A stretch of 47,791 nt of DNA from Bacillus pumilus (GTDB lineage: Bacteria > Bacillota > Bacilli > Bacillales > Bacillaceae), in NCBI RefSeq assembly GCF_002744245.1, contig NZ_NKHG01000135.1, positions 1 to 47,791 on the forward strand. The letters are read 5' to 3'. Every line of letters starts with the position of its first letter. The stretch's first letter is position 1. A program made the position numbers and the translations under genes. Positions 25,147-33,232 of this stretch are shown here, in pieces. Below the pieces are notes generated by a model that saw only the letters and a list, made by a program, of their open reading frames with translations, was not told the origin of the DNA and did no database searches.

Positions 25147-25163
25147 TAATCATAAGGAGAGAT

Positions 25164-25646
25164 ATGATGACAACGCAAAAATTAACGCTAGATCATATTA
25201 AGGATGGGAATAAAAAGTACGATGAGAATGTCAAAGTCCAGTTAGATGATAATTTCCATGTTCATATCTACCCTAACTTTGATCCAGTTAAGATTACTCA
25301 AATAATCAACATGGCTCTAAAAGATGTAGTTGAAATCGAATCCAACAAAAAGATTAAACACAAGCTCAATATTGTTGATCTTTTAAGCATTTATGCAATC
25401 CTCACATTCAGTGATATCGCTGATATTCCGCAAGGTATCGTTTCTAAAGTTAACTTAATAACTGAATTGGTAAAGTCTCCATACTTTAAACTAATCAGTG
25501 GTTCATTTCCTGAAGAAAGCTTCGAAAGTATTAATGAAAAACTCCTTTCTATGACAGAAGGTGCAATCAGAACTCAAGAGGCTCTTACTGACAAAGCTAA
25601 CCAAGAAATCCTACAAAAAGTTCAAAAATTAACTGAAGTATCTTAA
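25164..25646 (+). CDS. tail assembly/chaperone-like protein
   Basis: 160 residues from ATG 25164 (or the next ATG at 25167, better spaced from AAGGAG). The sequence has an early VKVQLDDNFHVHIYPNFDPVKI beta segment and a helical body with IVDLLSIYAILTFSDI and a helical C-terminus, fitting tail assembly chaperones (gpG-like) found ahead of tape-measure genes. I see no obvious slippery sequence near its end. The stop overlaps the next start (TAATG). Confidence 0.55.
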   Translation: MMTTQKLTLDHIKDGNKKYDENVKVQLDDNFHVHIYPNFDPVKITQIINMALKDVVEIESNKKIKHKLNIVDLLSIYAILTFSDIADIPQGIVSKVNLITELVKSPYFKLISGSFPEESFESINEKLLSMTEGAIRTQEALTDKANQEILQKVQKLTEVS

Positions 25647-26068
25647 TGGCTAAAAATCATAAAGAATTAGCCGTTATGCTTGAAAAAGCAGCTTTAAAAG
25701 CCTTGCAGACTGGCAGTCATACAAAAGAACTCTTAGTCAAAACAGGTCAAGAGCAAGTCCAGTCTGTTGTGTATGACTCGTACAATCCAGTGGAATATAA
25801 TCGAACTGGTGAATTAAAGGCTTCATTTGTTGTAGCGAATGAATCAAATGGAATCTCATTAGATAACGTTAGAACAGATGATGGTCGAGATGTGGCTGCG
25901 ATTGTCGAGACTGGCGAAGGGTACCAATTTCCTGACGAATATGGTTATGGATATGGTAATCCTCGTCCTTTTATGGGCAACACTGCTGAAAAACTAAGAA
26001 ATAGTGGTGAACTATTGGATGCTGTTATGAAAGATGTTCGCAAGGCTGGTTATAAGACAATCAAATAG
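25646..26068 (+). CDS. tail completion-like protein (HK97 gp10 type)
   Basis: 140 residues, ATG 25646 overlapping the previous stop. LEKAALKALQTGSHTKELLVKTGQ, then YNRTGELKASFVV and NPRPFMGNTAEKL: the RTGxLxxSF and PRPFM pattern is the signature of the gp10/tail-completion fold. It therefore belongs to the virion, although it is now separated from the tape measure by a 5-kb island. Confidence 0.65.
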   Translation: MAKNHKELAVMLEKAALKALQTGSHTKELLVKTGQEQVQSVVYDSYNPVEYNRTGELKASFVVANESNGISLDNVRTDDGRDVAAIVETGEGYQFPDEYGYGYGNPRPFMGNTAEKLRNSGELLDAVMKDVRKAGYKTIK

Positions 26069-26087
26069 CCTGGCGGTGAATTTAAAA

Positions 26088-27089
26088 ATGAGCAAAGAAA
26101 TCGAACAAAACATGCTGCGTAAAAGAGCGCAAAAGCTACCTGAAGTCACTGACGATATGTGGTCACAGGTTGATCAGGAACATCAAGACCTAGTTTCAGA
26201 ATTTCTGGATGCCAACTCGTTCAGAGACAAAACTAAAAAACAGTACTATTCTACACTTCGTCAATTTTTCTGGTGGGTGCACACATCATTAAACGGAAAG
26301 AAACTATATAAGATCACTAAAAGAGATTTTATACGATATCAGAGCTTCTTGAAAAATCGTGGAATGTCTTCAAGTGGCATTGCTCTAAAAAAAGCTTCAG
26401 TATCTTCCCTCAACAATTATCTTGAAAATGTAGTTGCAGAAGATGATCCAAACTACAAAACGTTTCGAAACTTCACTCGTGGTCTCCCTGCTATACCTAA
26501 AACGGTGACTTATGAAAAAGTTAAAGTGACATATGATGATTACAAATTAATGATGGACACACTAGAAGAAGACGAAAACTATCTTGGGATGGCTTGGTTG
26601 GCTACAGCCTTCAATGTAGGCGGTCGTAGAGCTGAGTTGATTCAATTTAAAACAGAACTATTGGATTATCCAATTAATGAAGATCAGTCGTACGTTATGA
26701 GTCATAAAGTTTTCGGTAAAGGCAAAGGCGAAGGAAAGGTACTGGAATACATGGTGAATTTAGAGGCTCTCAAATACATGAAGATGTGGCATGACAAACG
26801 TGGATATGACCATGAATATATCTTTACTACGCAATATGGCGGTGAACCTAAGCAGATTTCAGAGTCCTGGGCGGATTATTTTTGTTCAGATGTTCTCTCG
26901 GATATTCTCGGAAGACGTATAAACCCTCACCTATTTAAAGCCTCTTGTATTACTTATCTTCTAGAAGTTAAAAAAATCAAGCTGGAATTGGTCAGTAAAT
27001 ACATAGCTCATCATGAGGATGTGTCAACTACAATCAAACATTATGATTTGCGGAACTTCGAGGAAGAAAAGAATCAAATCTTCGTTTGA
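26088..27089 (+). CDS. tyrosine-recombinase-family protein (YomM-like), one catalytic residue changed
   Basis: 333 residues from ATG 26088 (GGTGA before it). Residues 40-130 form a SAM-like core-binding domain (DKTKKQYYSTLRQFFWWVHT, DFIRYQSFLKNRGMSSSGI). The catalytic domain shows GGRRAEL with R180, HLFK with H281, AHHEDVSTT with H309, and KHYD with the nucleophile Y319. The second arginine of HxxR is lysine (K284), so full recombinase activity is doubtful. In SPbeta yomM lies at this place and takes part in lysogeny management; the SPbeta repressor has the same fold with lost catalysis. A regulator or integrase accessory is as likely as an integrase. Confidence 0.75.
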   Translation: MSKEIEQNMLRKRAQKLPEVTDDMWSQVDQEHQDLVSEFLDANSFRDKTKKQYYSTLRQFFWWVHTSLNGKKLYKITKRDFIRYQSFLKNRGMSSSGIALKKASVSSLNNYLENVVAEDDPNYKTFRNFTRGLPAIPKTVTYEKVKVTYDDYKLMMDTLEEDENYLGMAWLATAFNVGGRRAELIQFKTELLDYPINEDQSYVMSHKVFGKGKGEGKVLEYMVNLEALKYMKMWHDKRGYDHEYIFTTQYGGEPKQISESWADYFCSDVLSDILGRRINPHLFKASCITYLLEVKKIKLELVSKYIAHHEDVSTTIKHYDLRNFEEEKNQIFV

Positions 27090-27232
27090 AATCCCTCTTT
27101 TATTCAGAATCAAGATCCTTCTTTTGAGGGATTTTGCTTATGGTTAAAAACAAACACCTTTAATCATTTGGTTCTTGGTGATAAGATCAGAATAGCAATT
27201 GTGCATATCTGAAAGTGTTAGGAGTAGTGCAT

Positions 27233-27580
27233 ATGCCTAGTCTGTGTGAACGACTGAAACAACTGCGAAATGTTTACCGACCTAAATTGACTCAGCAAGC
27301 TCTTTCAGAGGAATTGAATATAACTAGAGCAGCATACGCTAGATACGAAACTGGCGATAACGAGCCCGACATTGAAACTCTGATAAGTTTAGCTAAATTT
27401 TACAACGTAAGCATTGAGTATTTGATAACAGGAAAAAGAAACGGAAAGTGTATCAACTTATTCTCTCATAAGGTTAATCCTAAGCTAGCAATACTTTGCA
27501 ACGAACTTTTGGATGCGCCTGATGATAAGCTAGATCATCTAATTCATTTTTGGGAATTCATTAAGATTAAAGACAGTTGA
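27233..27580 (+). CDS. XRE-family helix-turn-helix repressor
   Basis: 115 residues from ATG 27233, eight bases after AGGAG; a GTG at 27215 lies ahead of that ribosome site. Residues 5-66 form a classical Cro/C1 HTH: LCERLKQLRNVYRPKLTQQALSEELN followed by TRAAYARYETGDNEPD and LAKFYNVSIEYLITGK. The C-terminus is a short helical tail, too small for a peptidase switch domain. It follows the recombinase-like gene and probably controls this island. Confidence 0.85.
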   Translation: MPSLCERLKQLRNVYRPKLTQQALSEELNITRAAYARYETGDNEPDIETLISLAKFYNVSIEYLITGKRNGKCINLFSHKVNPKLAILCNELLDAPDDKLDHLIHFWEFIKIKDS

Positions 27581-27657
27581 GTCACCCTATTGGGATAATC
27601 AGAGTATAATTTGTTGATAATGGAAGCTATATACACTGAAATTCGGAGGTATGCCAC

Positions 27658-27825
27658 TTGGATAGATGTGAAGAAGTAAAAGATTTCATATTGAAATTAA
27701 AAGAATTGGAAAAACAATATAAGGTTAAAATTATTGCTGATGATGATTATGTCGGGTTGCTTTATCAAGATGAAATTGATAAGTCTCTTTACGAATTCGA
27801 AAACGGCAATGTAACAAAAATTTGA
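27658..27825 (+). CDS. small acidic protein
   Basis: 55 residues from TTG 27658 with GGAGG eight bases upstream. It reads M/LDRCEEVKDFILKLKELEKQYKVKI, then ADDDYVGLLYQDEIDKSLYEF. An amphipathic helix plus a small acidic end. A TATAAT at 27605 may belong to its promoter. No family recognised. Confidence 0.5.
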   Translation: MDRCEEVKDFILKLKELEKQYKVKIIADDDYVGLLYQDEIDKSLYEFENGNVTKI

Positions 27826-27830
27826 ACTGT

Positions 27831-27861
27831 TTGAAAATAAACTGTAATAATATGCTATTAT
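27831..27861 (+). promoter_or_regulatory. possible extended -10 promoter
   Basis: TGCTATTAT (27853-27861) is an extended -10, with TTGAAA upstream at a long spacing of 19. It stands 30 bases before the HEPN-like gene, whose separate promoter would let it be expressed during lysogeny. Confidence 0.35.
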
Positions 27862-27891
27862 GGAATTATATTCATAATAGGAGTGGTTCAA

Positions 27892-28440
27892 ATGACTACA
27901 GTATTAGAACAGAAAATAGCTAGTTTCACAGATGCTGTTAAAAAAGCTATCCATAATGAAAATTGGCATGCTGCTCTTTCAATAGCTTTAACATTGCCAG
28001 ACATATGCGGAAACTTGCAAGATCCTGACCCTAAATCTAGCACAAGAAAAAAGTACGTTACCTTTTTCAATGATTTTCTTAAGCCTAAATACGTTCTCAG
28101 AATTGGTGCATTAAAAGAAGAACATGAGTTTTTAAATGGAAGGGATATGTATGCCCTGAGATGTTCTTTCTTGCACTCTGGTACTGTTGATATTACAAAA
28201 CAAAGCATAAGAGATGTTTTAGATGGATACATATTTATTGAACCAGATAAAGTGAATGGAAACTTTATTCATATGAATCAGATAGACGATACCCTTCAAT
28301 TACAAATTGATGCATTCTGTTTTGAAATTATTGATGGAGTCAATACGTGGTTGGAGTCTTATAAGGAAGATGAAGAAATACAAGAAAGAGCAAAATTAAT
28401 GATTGATATTCTTAATTCTTCAAACGGAGTTAGGCTTTAA
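27892..28440 (+). CDS. HEPN-like protein (possible RNase)
   Basis: 182 residues from ATG 27892, eight bases after AGGAG. It is all-helical; residues 10-45 (FTDAVKKAIHNENWHAALSIALTLPDICG) lead to an R-x4-H motif, RCSFLH, within MYALRCSFLHSGTV. This is the catalytic signature of HEPN ribonucleases found in abortive infection and toxin systems, here in the usual helix context with a following small residue. A typed family cannot be assigned. It is an isolated gene with its own promoter candidate and terminator in the accessory island, so a defence function is plausible but inferred. Confidence 0.6.
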   Translation: MTTVLEQKIASFTDAVKKAIHNENWHAALSIALTLPDICGNLQDPDPKSSTRKKYVTFFNDFLKPKYVLRIGALKEEHEFLNGRDMYALRCSFLHSGTVDITKQSIRDVLDGYIFIEPDKVNGNFIHMNQIDDTLQLQIDAFCFEIIDGVNTWLESYKEDEEIQERAKLMIDILNSSNGVRL

Positions 28441-28456
28441 AATATCTTTACTTCGC

Positions 28457-28480
28457 CCTCACTTAACGTGGGGTTTTCCT
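28457..28480 (+). terminator. weak terminator
   Basis: CCTCAC, loop TTAAC, GTGGGG (one G-T pair), followed by TTTT. Confidence 0.5.
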
Positions 28481-28538
28481 ATACCGTCATTTAACAACTC
28501 TCCCCTTCTGCCGATAATTCTGTTGAGGTGGTAAAGGA

Positions 28539-29009
28539 ATGAATTGTGAAAATTGCATGGGGAAATTCGATAAGGAAACATTGGAAGATGCTTTGTTGAA
28601 TTGGTACGAGAAGGATTTTATAAAATATTTGAATAAACATTTTTCAATTGAAGGTCAATCAGATAGTTTAAGGGAAAAAGTGAATGTTCTAAGATCGCTT
28701 GATGAAGTAGTCTTAGAAATAGCTTCAGCAAGAATTGATGGTCTTGAAAAAATCTATGATGATAAACATACTATATTCTTTATTGGAGCTTTGATCGCAG
28801 CTGCTACACCTGCAGTAACTGTTGCATTCTTGCCTTTTACTTCAGGAGAAGTGTATCCGAGGATAGCTGCATCCTTATTTACACTATGTTCATTAATGTT
28901 TTTCAAGAAATATTTAAATAATGATAAAAATATACTAGCTGTCCTTGTATCGTTTAGAAAATTGCTGATGCAAGCACTTGCTAAAAAGAACGATGCTGTG
29001 GATGGTTAA
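28539..29009 (+). CDS. membrane protein, function unknown
   Basis: 156 residues from ATG 28539 with GAGGTGG upstream. N-terminal CENCMGKF gives a Cys pair. Two hydrophobic segments (HTIFFIGALIAAATPAVTVAFLPF and IAASLFTLCSLMFF, about residues 83-130) form a helical hairpin, with soluble helices on both sides. No family recognised. Small membrane proteins in lysogenic islands often act in superinfection exclusion, but nothing here shows it. Confidence 0.6.
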   Translation: MNCENCMGKFDKETLEDALLNWYEKDFIKYLNKHFSIEGQSDSLREKVNVLRSLDEVVLEIASARIDGLEKIYDDKHTIFFIGALIAAATPAVTVAFLPFTSGEVYPRIAASLFTLCSLMFFKKYLNNDKNILAVLVSFRKLLMQALAKKNDAVDG

Positions 29010-29085
29010 TCCTCTCCCCTGCACTGTTCCTCTAGGTTGGGTATCATGGTATACTATAGGAAAAATATACTGGTGGTGGGAATGA

Positions 29086-29715
29086 GTGGGTTGGCTTATT
29101 TTTGGATTTTTGGCGTTTTGCGGAATAGGCATTTTTCTAGTCATGAAATCAATAGATCATCAAAATAACAGAAAAAAAGCACTCGATAGCATTGATGACG
29201 AAAATTATTCCCGTACTTATACTTCAACTGACGGATCAACCAAAGTATTCTTTGATGAAACGAGTGAAAAAGTGAAGATTGGCTATATTTCAATTGACAA
29301 TTTTAAAGACAGTAATGTTTCTCCCATCATAAAGACGTATGACTTCAAAGATATAGTTGATGTGGAAGTAAATATAGATGGTAGTACTGTTTCAAAAGTG
29401 TCTAAAGGAGATTCAATTTTAGGGGCAACTGTAGGTGGAGCAATCGGAGGCGGAATCGGCGCCATAATCGGAAGTAATAGTGCTTCTAGTAAAACAAGCG
29501 ATTACATCAATTATATTCATTTAAGAATTTGTTTTGAAGACTACGAAACACCCTTTTATGATGTTGCTTTTTACAGTGGAGTTGTTTATGATCCTGAATT
29601 ACCAACATCGATTAAAAAATCATCACCTGAAGCTCAGAAAGCTTTAAAGGAAGTAGAAACTTGGTTTAGATATTTCAAATTAGCTATACGAAACGCTGAA
29701 AAAGTCGCTCATTAA
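29086..29715 (+). CDS. membrane-anchored glycine-zipper protein
   Basis: 209 residues from GTG 29086 (an overlapping ATG at 29082 is in another frame and stops after about 28 codons). An N-terminal transmembrane helix (WLIFGFLAFCGIGIFLVM) precedes a soluble domain, and a glycine-zipper stretch GATVGGAIGGGIGAIIGS (about residues 110-127) that could span or insert into the membrane. The rest (VEVNIDGSTVSKV, YIHLRICFEDYETPFYDV) resembles the SHOCT/bPH-like uncharacterised proteins of Firmicutes mobile elements. Function unknown. Confidence 0.6.
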   Translation: MGWLIFGFLAFCGIGIFLVMKSIDHQNNRKKALDSIDDENYSRTYTSTDGSTKVFFDETSEKVKIGYISIDNFKDSNVSPIIKTYDFKDIVDVEVNIDGSTVSKVSKGDSILGATVGGAIGGGIGAIIGSNSASSKTSDYINYIHLRICFEDYETPFYDVAFYSGVVYDPELPTSIKKSSPEAQKALKEVETWFRYFKLAIRNAEKVAH

Positions 29716-29735
29716 TTTGGGCGACTTAATTTTTT
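29702..29735. terminator. bidirectional terminator between convergent genes
   Basis: AAGTCGC (29702-29708) pairs with GCGACTT (29721-29727). T-tracts follow on both strands (TTTTTT to the right, TTTTTC to the left). It overlaps the stop codon region of both convergent genes. Confidence 0.85.
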
Positions 29736-29953
29736 AGGCGGCTTTCTACTTCGAACATTCTTTTATTTAACAGTTCTGTTTTATTCTCAACGTTCTGAAG
29801 CTGTTTTAAATGGGCTTCTATGTCTCTAGGTTCATTTTCCTCAATGCGTCTTAAGGACTCTTCAATTCCATCCATTCTCCTGTTAATAGCTTCAAAACCA
29901 TCACTTACTTCTTTACGCATCTCTTGAATTGCTTTTAAAATTTGATTGTCCAT
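29726..29953 (-). CDS. coiled-coil protein
   Basis: 75 residues; ATG 29953 is preceded by GAGAGGTG at a good distance, while GTG 29962 overlaps it. It is one long coiled coil (QILKAIQEMRKEVSDGFEAIN, then RRMDGIEESLRRIEENE and a second heptad block). Proteins of this shape occur widely in Bacillus near HTH genes, function unknown. It is transcribed away from the plus-strand genes, together with the HTH repressor upstream. Confidence 0.7.
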   Translation of the reverse strand: MDNQILKAIQEMRKEVSDGFEAINRRMDGIEESLRRIEENEPRDIEAHLKQLQNVENKTELLNKRMFEVESRLKN

Positions 29954-29999
29954 ATGTTTCACCTCTCCGCTAATTATAACATCATTGTAATACTTTTGT

Positions 30000-30215
30000 T
30001 TAAGACTCTTCCCTTACAAACTCAACAACCTCTTGAATAGTGCAATCTAGGTAATCGCAAATTTTATGAATTACTGTTAATGCAACATACTCGTTCTTAT
30101 TTAATTTTGCAACTGTTGCTGGAGCAATCCCTAAATCAGTTTTCAAATCAGCAGTGGTTTTATCTTTTAGTACGAGTGTGATTTTTAAGGGTTTGTAACT
30201 TAATTTTGATTTCAT
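30000..30215 (-). CDS. small XRE-type repressor
   Basis: 71 residues; ATG 30215 stands seven bases from GAGAGG, whereas ATG 30221 is too close. YKPLKITLVLKDKTTADLKT leads into an HTH (DLGIAPATVAKLNKNEYV) and a final helix CDYLDCTIQEVVEFV, the YozG-type regulators of about 70 residues. It diverges from the antirepressor operon; its -10 and the facing promoter each overlap one arm of a 20-bp inverted repeat, so it probably represses both. Confidence 0.8.
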   Translation of the reverse strand: MKSKLSYKPLKITLVLKDKTTADLKTDLGIAPATVAKLNKNEYVALTVIHKICDYLDCTIQEVVEFVREES

Positions 30216-30230
30216 TCGCATACCTCTCTA

Positions 30231-30354
30231 TTTCGCTTTCTTGAATTAATTATAACATATGTCAGTTTGAATATAAACAAACTTATAAATAAATTCAAAA
30301 ATGCGTATTGACTACTTATTCACAATAGCTTATCATTAATTCACGAAAGCGAAA
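30231..30354. promoter_or_regulatory. divergent promoters with mirrored 20-bp operators
   Basis: TTTCGCTTTCTTGAATTAAT (30231-30250) and its inverted copy ATTAATTCACGAAAGCGAAA (30335-30354) match at 19 of 20 positions, 84 bases apart. The rightward promoter is TTGACT (30308-30313), 17 bases, TATCAT (30331-30336), so its start lies inside the right copy. The leftward -10 TATAAT (30254-30249) abuts the left copy, which covers that start. This gives a symmetrical lysogeny-type switch in which a repressor on both copies closes both promoters, possibly by looping. Confidence 0.75.
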
Positions 30355-30470
30355 TATAATTCACAAAAGTTCAAACGAGGGGGGATTATATGAAGTATTT
30401 ACGGTTTTGATGTTCACGGGAAATTTAATATCCAACTTAACAAAAAGAATCGCTGTTAGGAGGAACAGAA

Positions 30471-30707
30471 ATGTCAGTTAACAATGTTACTGGGACTATA
30501 TTGTTAGACGTTTCAAAAAGTGTTGATTCTAATAAAGAGGAATTGGCTATATTGGAGTCTTATTACTCTATTTCAGAAGAAAGAGTTCAATTAGACGAAT
30601 TAATGCTTGTTCACAAGAATGGTAAAAAATTAGGAACTGTAAAGGTACATAACATCAGTATTTCTTGGAATAATTTTAATGGGGGATTAAAAAATGAATC
30701 ATTTTGA
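30471..30707 (+). CDS. small protein preceding the antirepressor
   Basis: 78 residues from ATG 30471 with AGGAGG. SVNNVTGTILLDVSKSV with a later ELMLVHKNGKKLGTVKVHNISISW. It resembles the 70-residue protein at 31392 in layout (ILLDV/VILDV start, LMLVHKNGKKL/IVLINRHGETL middle), so the two flank the antirepressor as paralogues. It overlaps the antirepressor start by 14 bases. Function unknown; control of the antirepressor is possible. Confidence 0.65.
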   Translation: MSVNNVTGTILLDVSKSVDSNKEELAILESYYSISEERVQLDELMLVHKNGKKLGTVKVHNISISWNNFNGGLKNESF

Positions 30708-31395
30708 AAAAGTTTTTGATTATAAAGGGAATAATGTAAGAACGTTTATGAGAGATGAGGAAATTTGGTTTGTTGCAAAGGATGTATGTGATGTATTAGG
30801 TATGACTGATGGAAGAAAGTCAGTTAATCTATTGGACAATGATGAGCGGAATACTGTTCCGGTCACCGATGTGTTAGGTAGAAGTCAAAAAACATTAATC
30901 ATCAATGAGCCAGGTTTATATACATTGATTTTAAAAAGTCGCAAACCTGAAGCGAAACAATTCAAACGTTGGGTAACTCATGACGTACTACCTGCAATTC
31001 GCCAAAGCGGAATGTATATCTCAGAAGATGCAACAAGAGAACAAAAACTATTTAACTATGATTTGTTAGAAGAGACTTTCCGTAACTGCGGGATTGAAAA
31101 TCTGCATGATCTTTATAAGGAATGCGTGGATTATTACAAAGAAAATAGAATTCGGTTAGATTACAAAAGAAGCTCCAAGCATAGACGAAATGATAAGAAG
31201 AAATCATTGTCAGATTCTCGAATTGAAATGATGAAGAAGATTGAAAATGTGCTCCAAGAGCGAGAATTAAAATATAAGCAATCTCTTAATTTTGCCTTTG
31301 TATCAGTTGTATCTGAATTATTAAAGATAATTGCTCTTGACATTAAGTCAATAAAACATAACAAAACTAGAGGAAAGCTGGCTCAAGCGAGATGA
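30694..31395 (+). CDS. Bro-N domain phage antirepressor
   Basis: 233 residues from ATG 30694 with GGGGG upstream. Residues 1-110 are a Bro-N (antirepressor) domain: FEKVFDYKGNNVRTFMRDEEIWFVAKDVCDVLG, with LDNDERNTVP, NEPGLYTLILKSRKPEAKQFKRWVTHDVLPAIRQSGMY split over the rest of the domain. The C-terminus is a basic helical region (KRSSKHRRNDKKKS) instead of a KilA-C domain. Such proteins bind repressors or DNA and start induction. It is controlled by the operator pair upstream. Confidence 0.9.
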   Translation: MNHFEKVFDYKGNNVRTFMRDEEIWFVAKDVCDVLGMTDGRKSVNLLDNDERNTVPVTDVLGRSQKTLIINEPGLYTLILKSRKPEAKQFKRWVTHDVLPAIRQSGMYISEDATREQKLFNYDLLEETFRNCGIENLHDLYKECVDYYKENRIRLDYKRSSKHRRNDKKKSLSDSRIEMMKKIENVLQERELKYKQSLNFAFVSVVSELLKIIALDIKSIKHNKTRGKLAQAR

Positions 31396-31604
31396 GCAAA
31401 TATGTTAATTCAGTCATATTAGATGTAGTTGCAATGGTTGATCAAACTTCTTCATCACATCAGACAGCTGATTTATCTACTGATCATCTCTTAGCAAAAT
31501 TCAACGATATACTTGAGATTGTTTTGATAAACAGACATGGTGAAACTCTAAAACTCGAAGCATATGAGTTTAACTATGAAGTGAACGAATCCGAAGAAGT
31601 GTAA
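31392..31604 (+). CDS. small protein following the antirepressor (paralogue of the 30471 gene)
   Basis: 70 residues, ATG 31392 overlapping the antirepressor stop (ATGA). YVNSVILDVVAMVD, then AKFNDILEIVLINRHGETLKL: same order of strands as the protein at 30471. A strong terminator follows, closing the three-gene operon. Confidence 0.6.
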   Translation: MSKYVNSVILDVVAMVDQTSSSHQTADLSTDHLLAKFNDILEIVLINRHGETLKLEAYEFNYEVNESEEV

Positions 31605-31615
31605 ATCTTAGAAAG

Positions 31616-31642
31616 GACTCCTCAATCGATGGAGTCTTTTTT
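31616..31642 (+). terminator. rho-independent terminator
   Basis: GACTCC (31616-31621), loop TCAATCGAT, GGAGTC (31631-31636), then six T. Confidence 0.85.
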
Positions 31643-31693
31643 GATTCCTCTTCCCCTCTTCTATAATTGATAGGTTAGAAAGGATGTGAGTAA

Positions 31694-33232
31694 TTGAGCG
31701 AACAACTGAAAATATTTGTTACTCCAGTAGCAGATACCTCTTCACAGACAACTGAAAATCTTAATAAACAAATAAAACAAATTCAATCTAAGCTAAATGC
31801 CCTCGAATTAAGAACAAACATTGACAACAACACCTTAAAGACTCTAAAAGAGTTCACTTCTGCATTTGACAAATATCAGTCCAATTTAAAAAATTACAAC
31901 GACACTGTAAAAGAAACAACTAAGATAACACAACACCTTAACGGTAATGTCACAAAGGTCACTCAGGAGCATAAGCGCAGTGGTGAAATTATTCAGAGAA
32001 CAACTGAGAAAATTAAAGAGCAAACCAAAGAAACAAATAATTTAGCCTCCGCACAACAAAAGCTAGGTCAGGTTGTAAAGAATACTGACAGACTGAATGC
32101 TCAAGGTAAAGTTACTGGTTCTACTCAGAAAAATCGAGATGGTTACAAGGATTATACATACAATCTCGATGAAAAAGGAAATGTAAAAAACTCAACTGTT
32201 TCCACAAATTTCGAGAAAAAAAGAAAAGATATTGAAGCGTTGAATGTCTCCCTGCAGAGACTTCGTGAACAAGGTGTTTTATCAGACGCTACCCTCTCCT
32301 CCCTAGGTCGTAAAATCAACCTTGCTCAATCAGCAGCTCAAATTGATTCCCTTAAACAAAAAATCCGTACATTGGATGATAAGTCGTCTGCAGTAGCGAA
32401 GAATAATGAGTTGAAACAGACAATTGCGCTGTACCAAAGACAGGCTCAGCTTAATGCAAACAATTTAACAAGTAAGTACGGCAATAACCTAAGCAATCAA
32501 AGTAAGGCGCAGATTCAAGAATACCTTCTTGCTGTTACTCAGCTTACCTCTAAAACCCCTGCATTATCTTCAAAGATTAAAGACCTCAATATGCAATTTA
32601 GAGAGCTTTCATCCTCTATTCAAAATTCAACTCAAAGAGCTACGTCATTTGGTCAACAATTGGGTGATGCTTTTAGTCGTATACCCGCTTATTTACTTTC
32701 GGGTTCTATATTTTATGGAACTATTACAGCTTTAAAAAATATAACTCAGCAAGCTGTTGAAATCGACACTCTAATGACAAATATCCGAAGAGTCATGGAT
32801 TTGCCAGATTACAAATTCAATGAGCTCCTTCAAACTTCATTAGATTTAAGTAATGAATTATCGAACAAAGTATCAGATGTTTTAGAAATTACGGGAAGTT
32901 TTGGTCGAATGGGTTTTCAGGCAGATGAGCTTTCCGATTTAACCAAAACAGCACAAGTTTTGCAGAATATTTCAGATCTAACTGCATCAGATACTGTAAA
33001 CACTCTTACTGCAGCCATGCTCAATTTCAATGTATCGGCAAAAGATTCAATTTCTATCGCTGATAAACTTAATGAAGTTGACAACAATTTTGCGATTTCC
33101 ACGCTCGACATGGCTAATTCCATAAGAAAAGCTGGAAGTACCGCTGCCACATTCGGCGTTGAGTTGAATGACTTAATCGGCTATACAGCGGCCATTGGAA
33201 GTACCACACGGGAAAGCGGAAATATAGTCGGT
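31694..33232 (+). CDS. cwlP: tape-measure protein, first exon (YomI/CwlP-like)
   Basis: 513 codons from TTG 31694 to the group I intron. It starts with coiled-coil tail-length segments (IKQIQSKLNALELRTNIDNN), then the TMP signature of hydrophobic and small residues with FGRMGFQADELSDLTKTAQ and STAATFGVELNDLIGYTAA, ending at GNIVG. The frame continues into the intron and stops at 33325, giving a truncated product if unspliced. After splicing the next residues are NSLKTIFARIGNN, the usual continuation of this motif in phage tape measures. The whole reconstructed protein is about 2276 residues, close to SPbeta YomI (about 2285). Confidence 0.85.

Noticed and set aside
30390-30410. Six-codon frame MKYLRF with a strong ribosome site in the antirepressor leader, and the neighbouring frame SIYGFDVHGKFNIQL
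   Set aside because: Too short to support; it may be a decayed gene fragment or leader peptide, but nothing else shows it.
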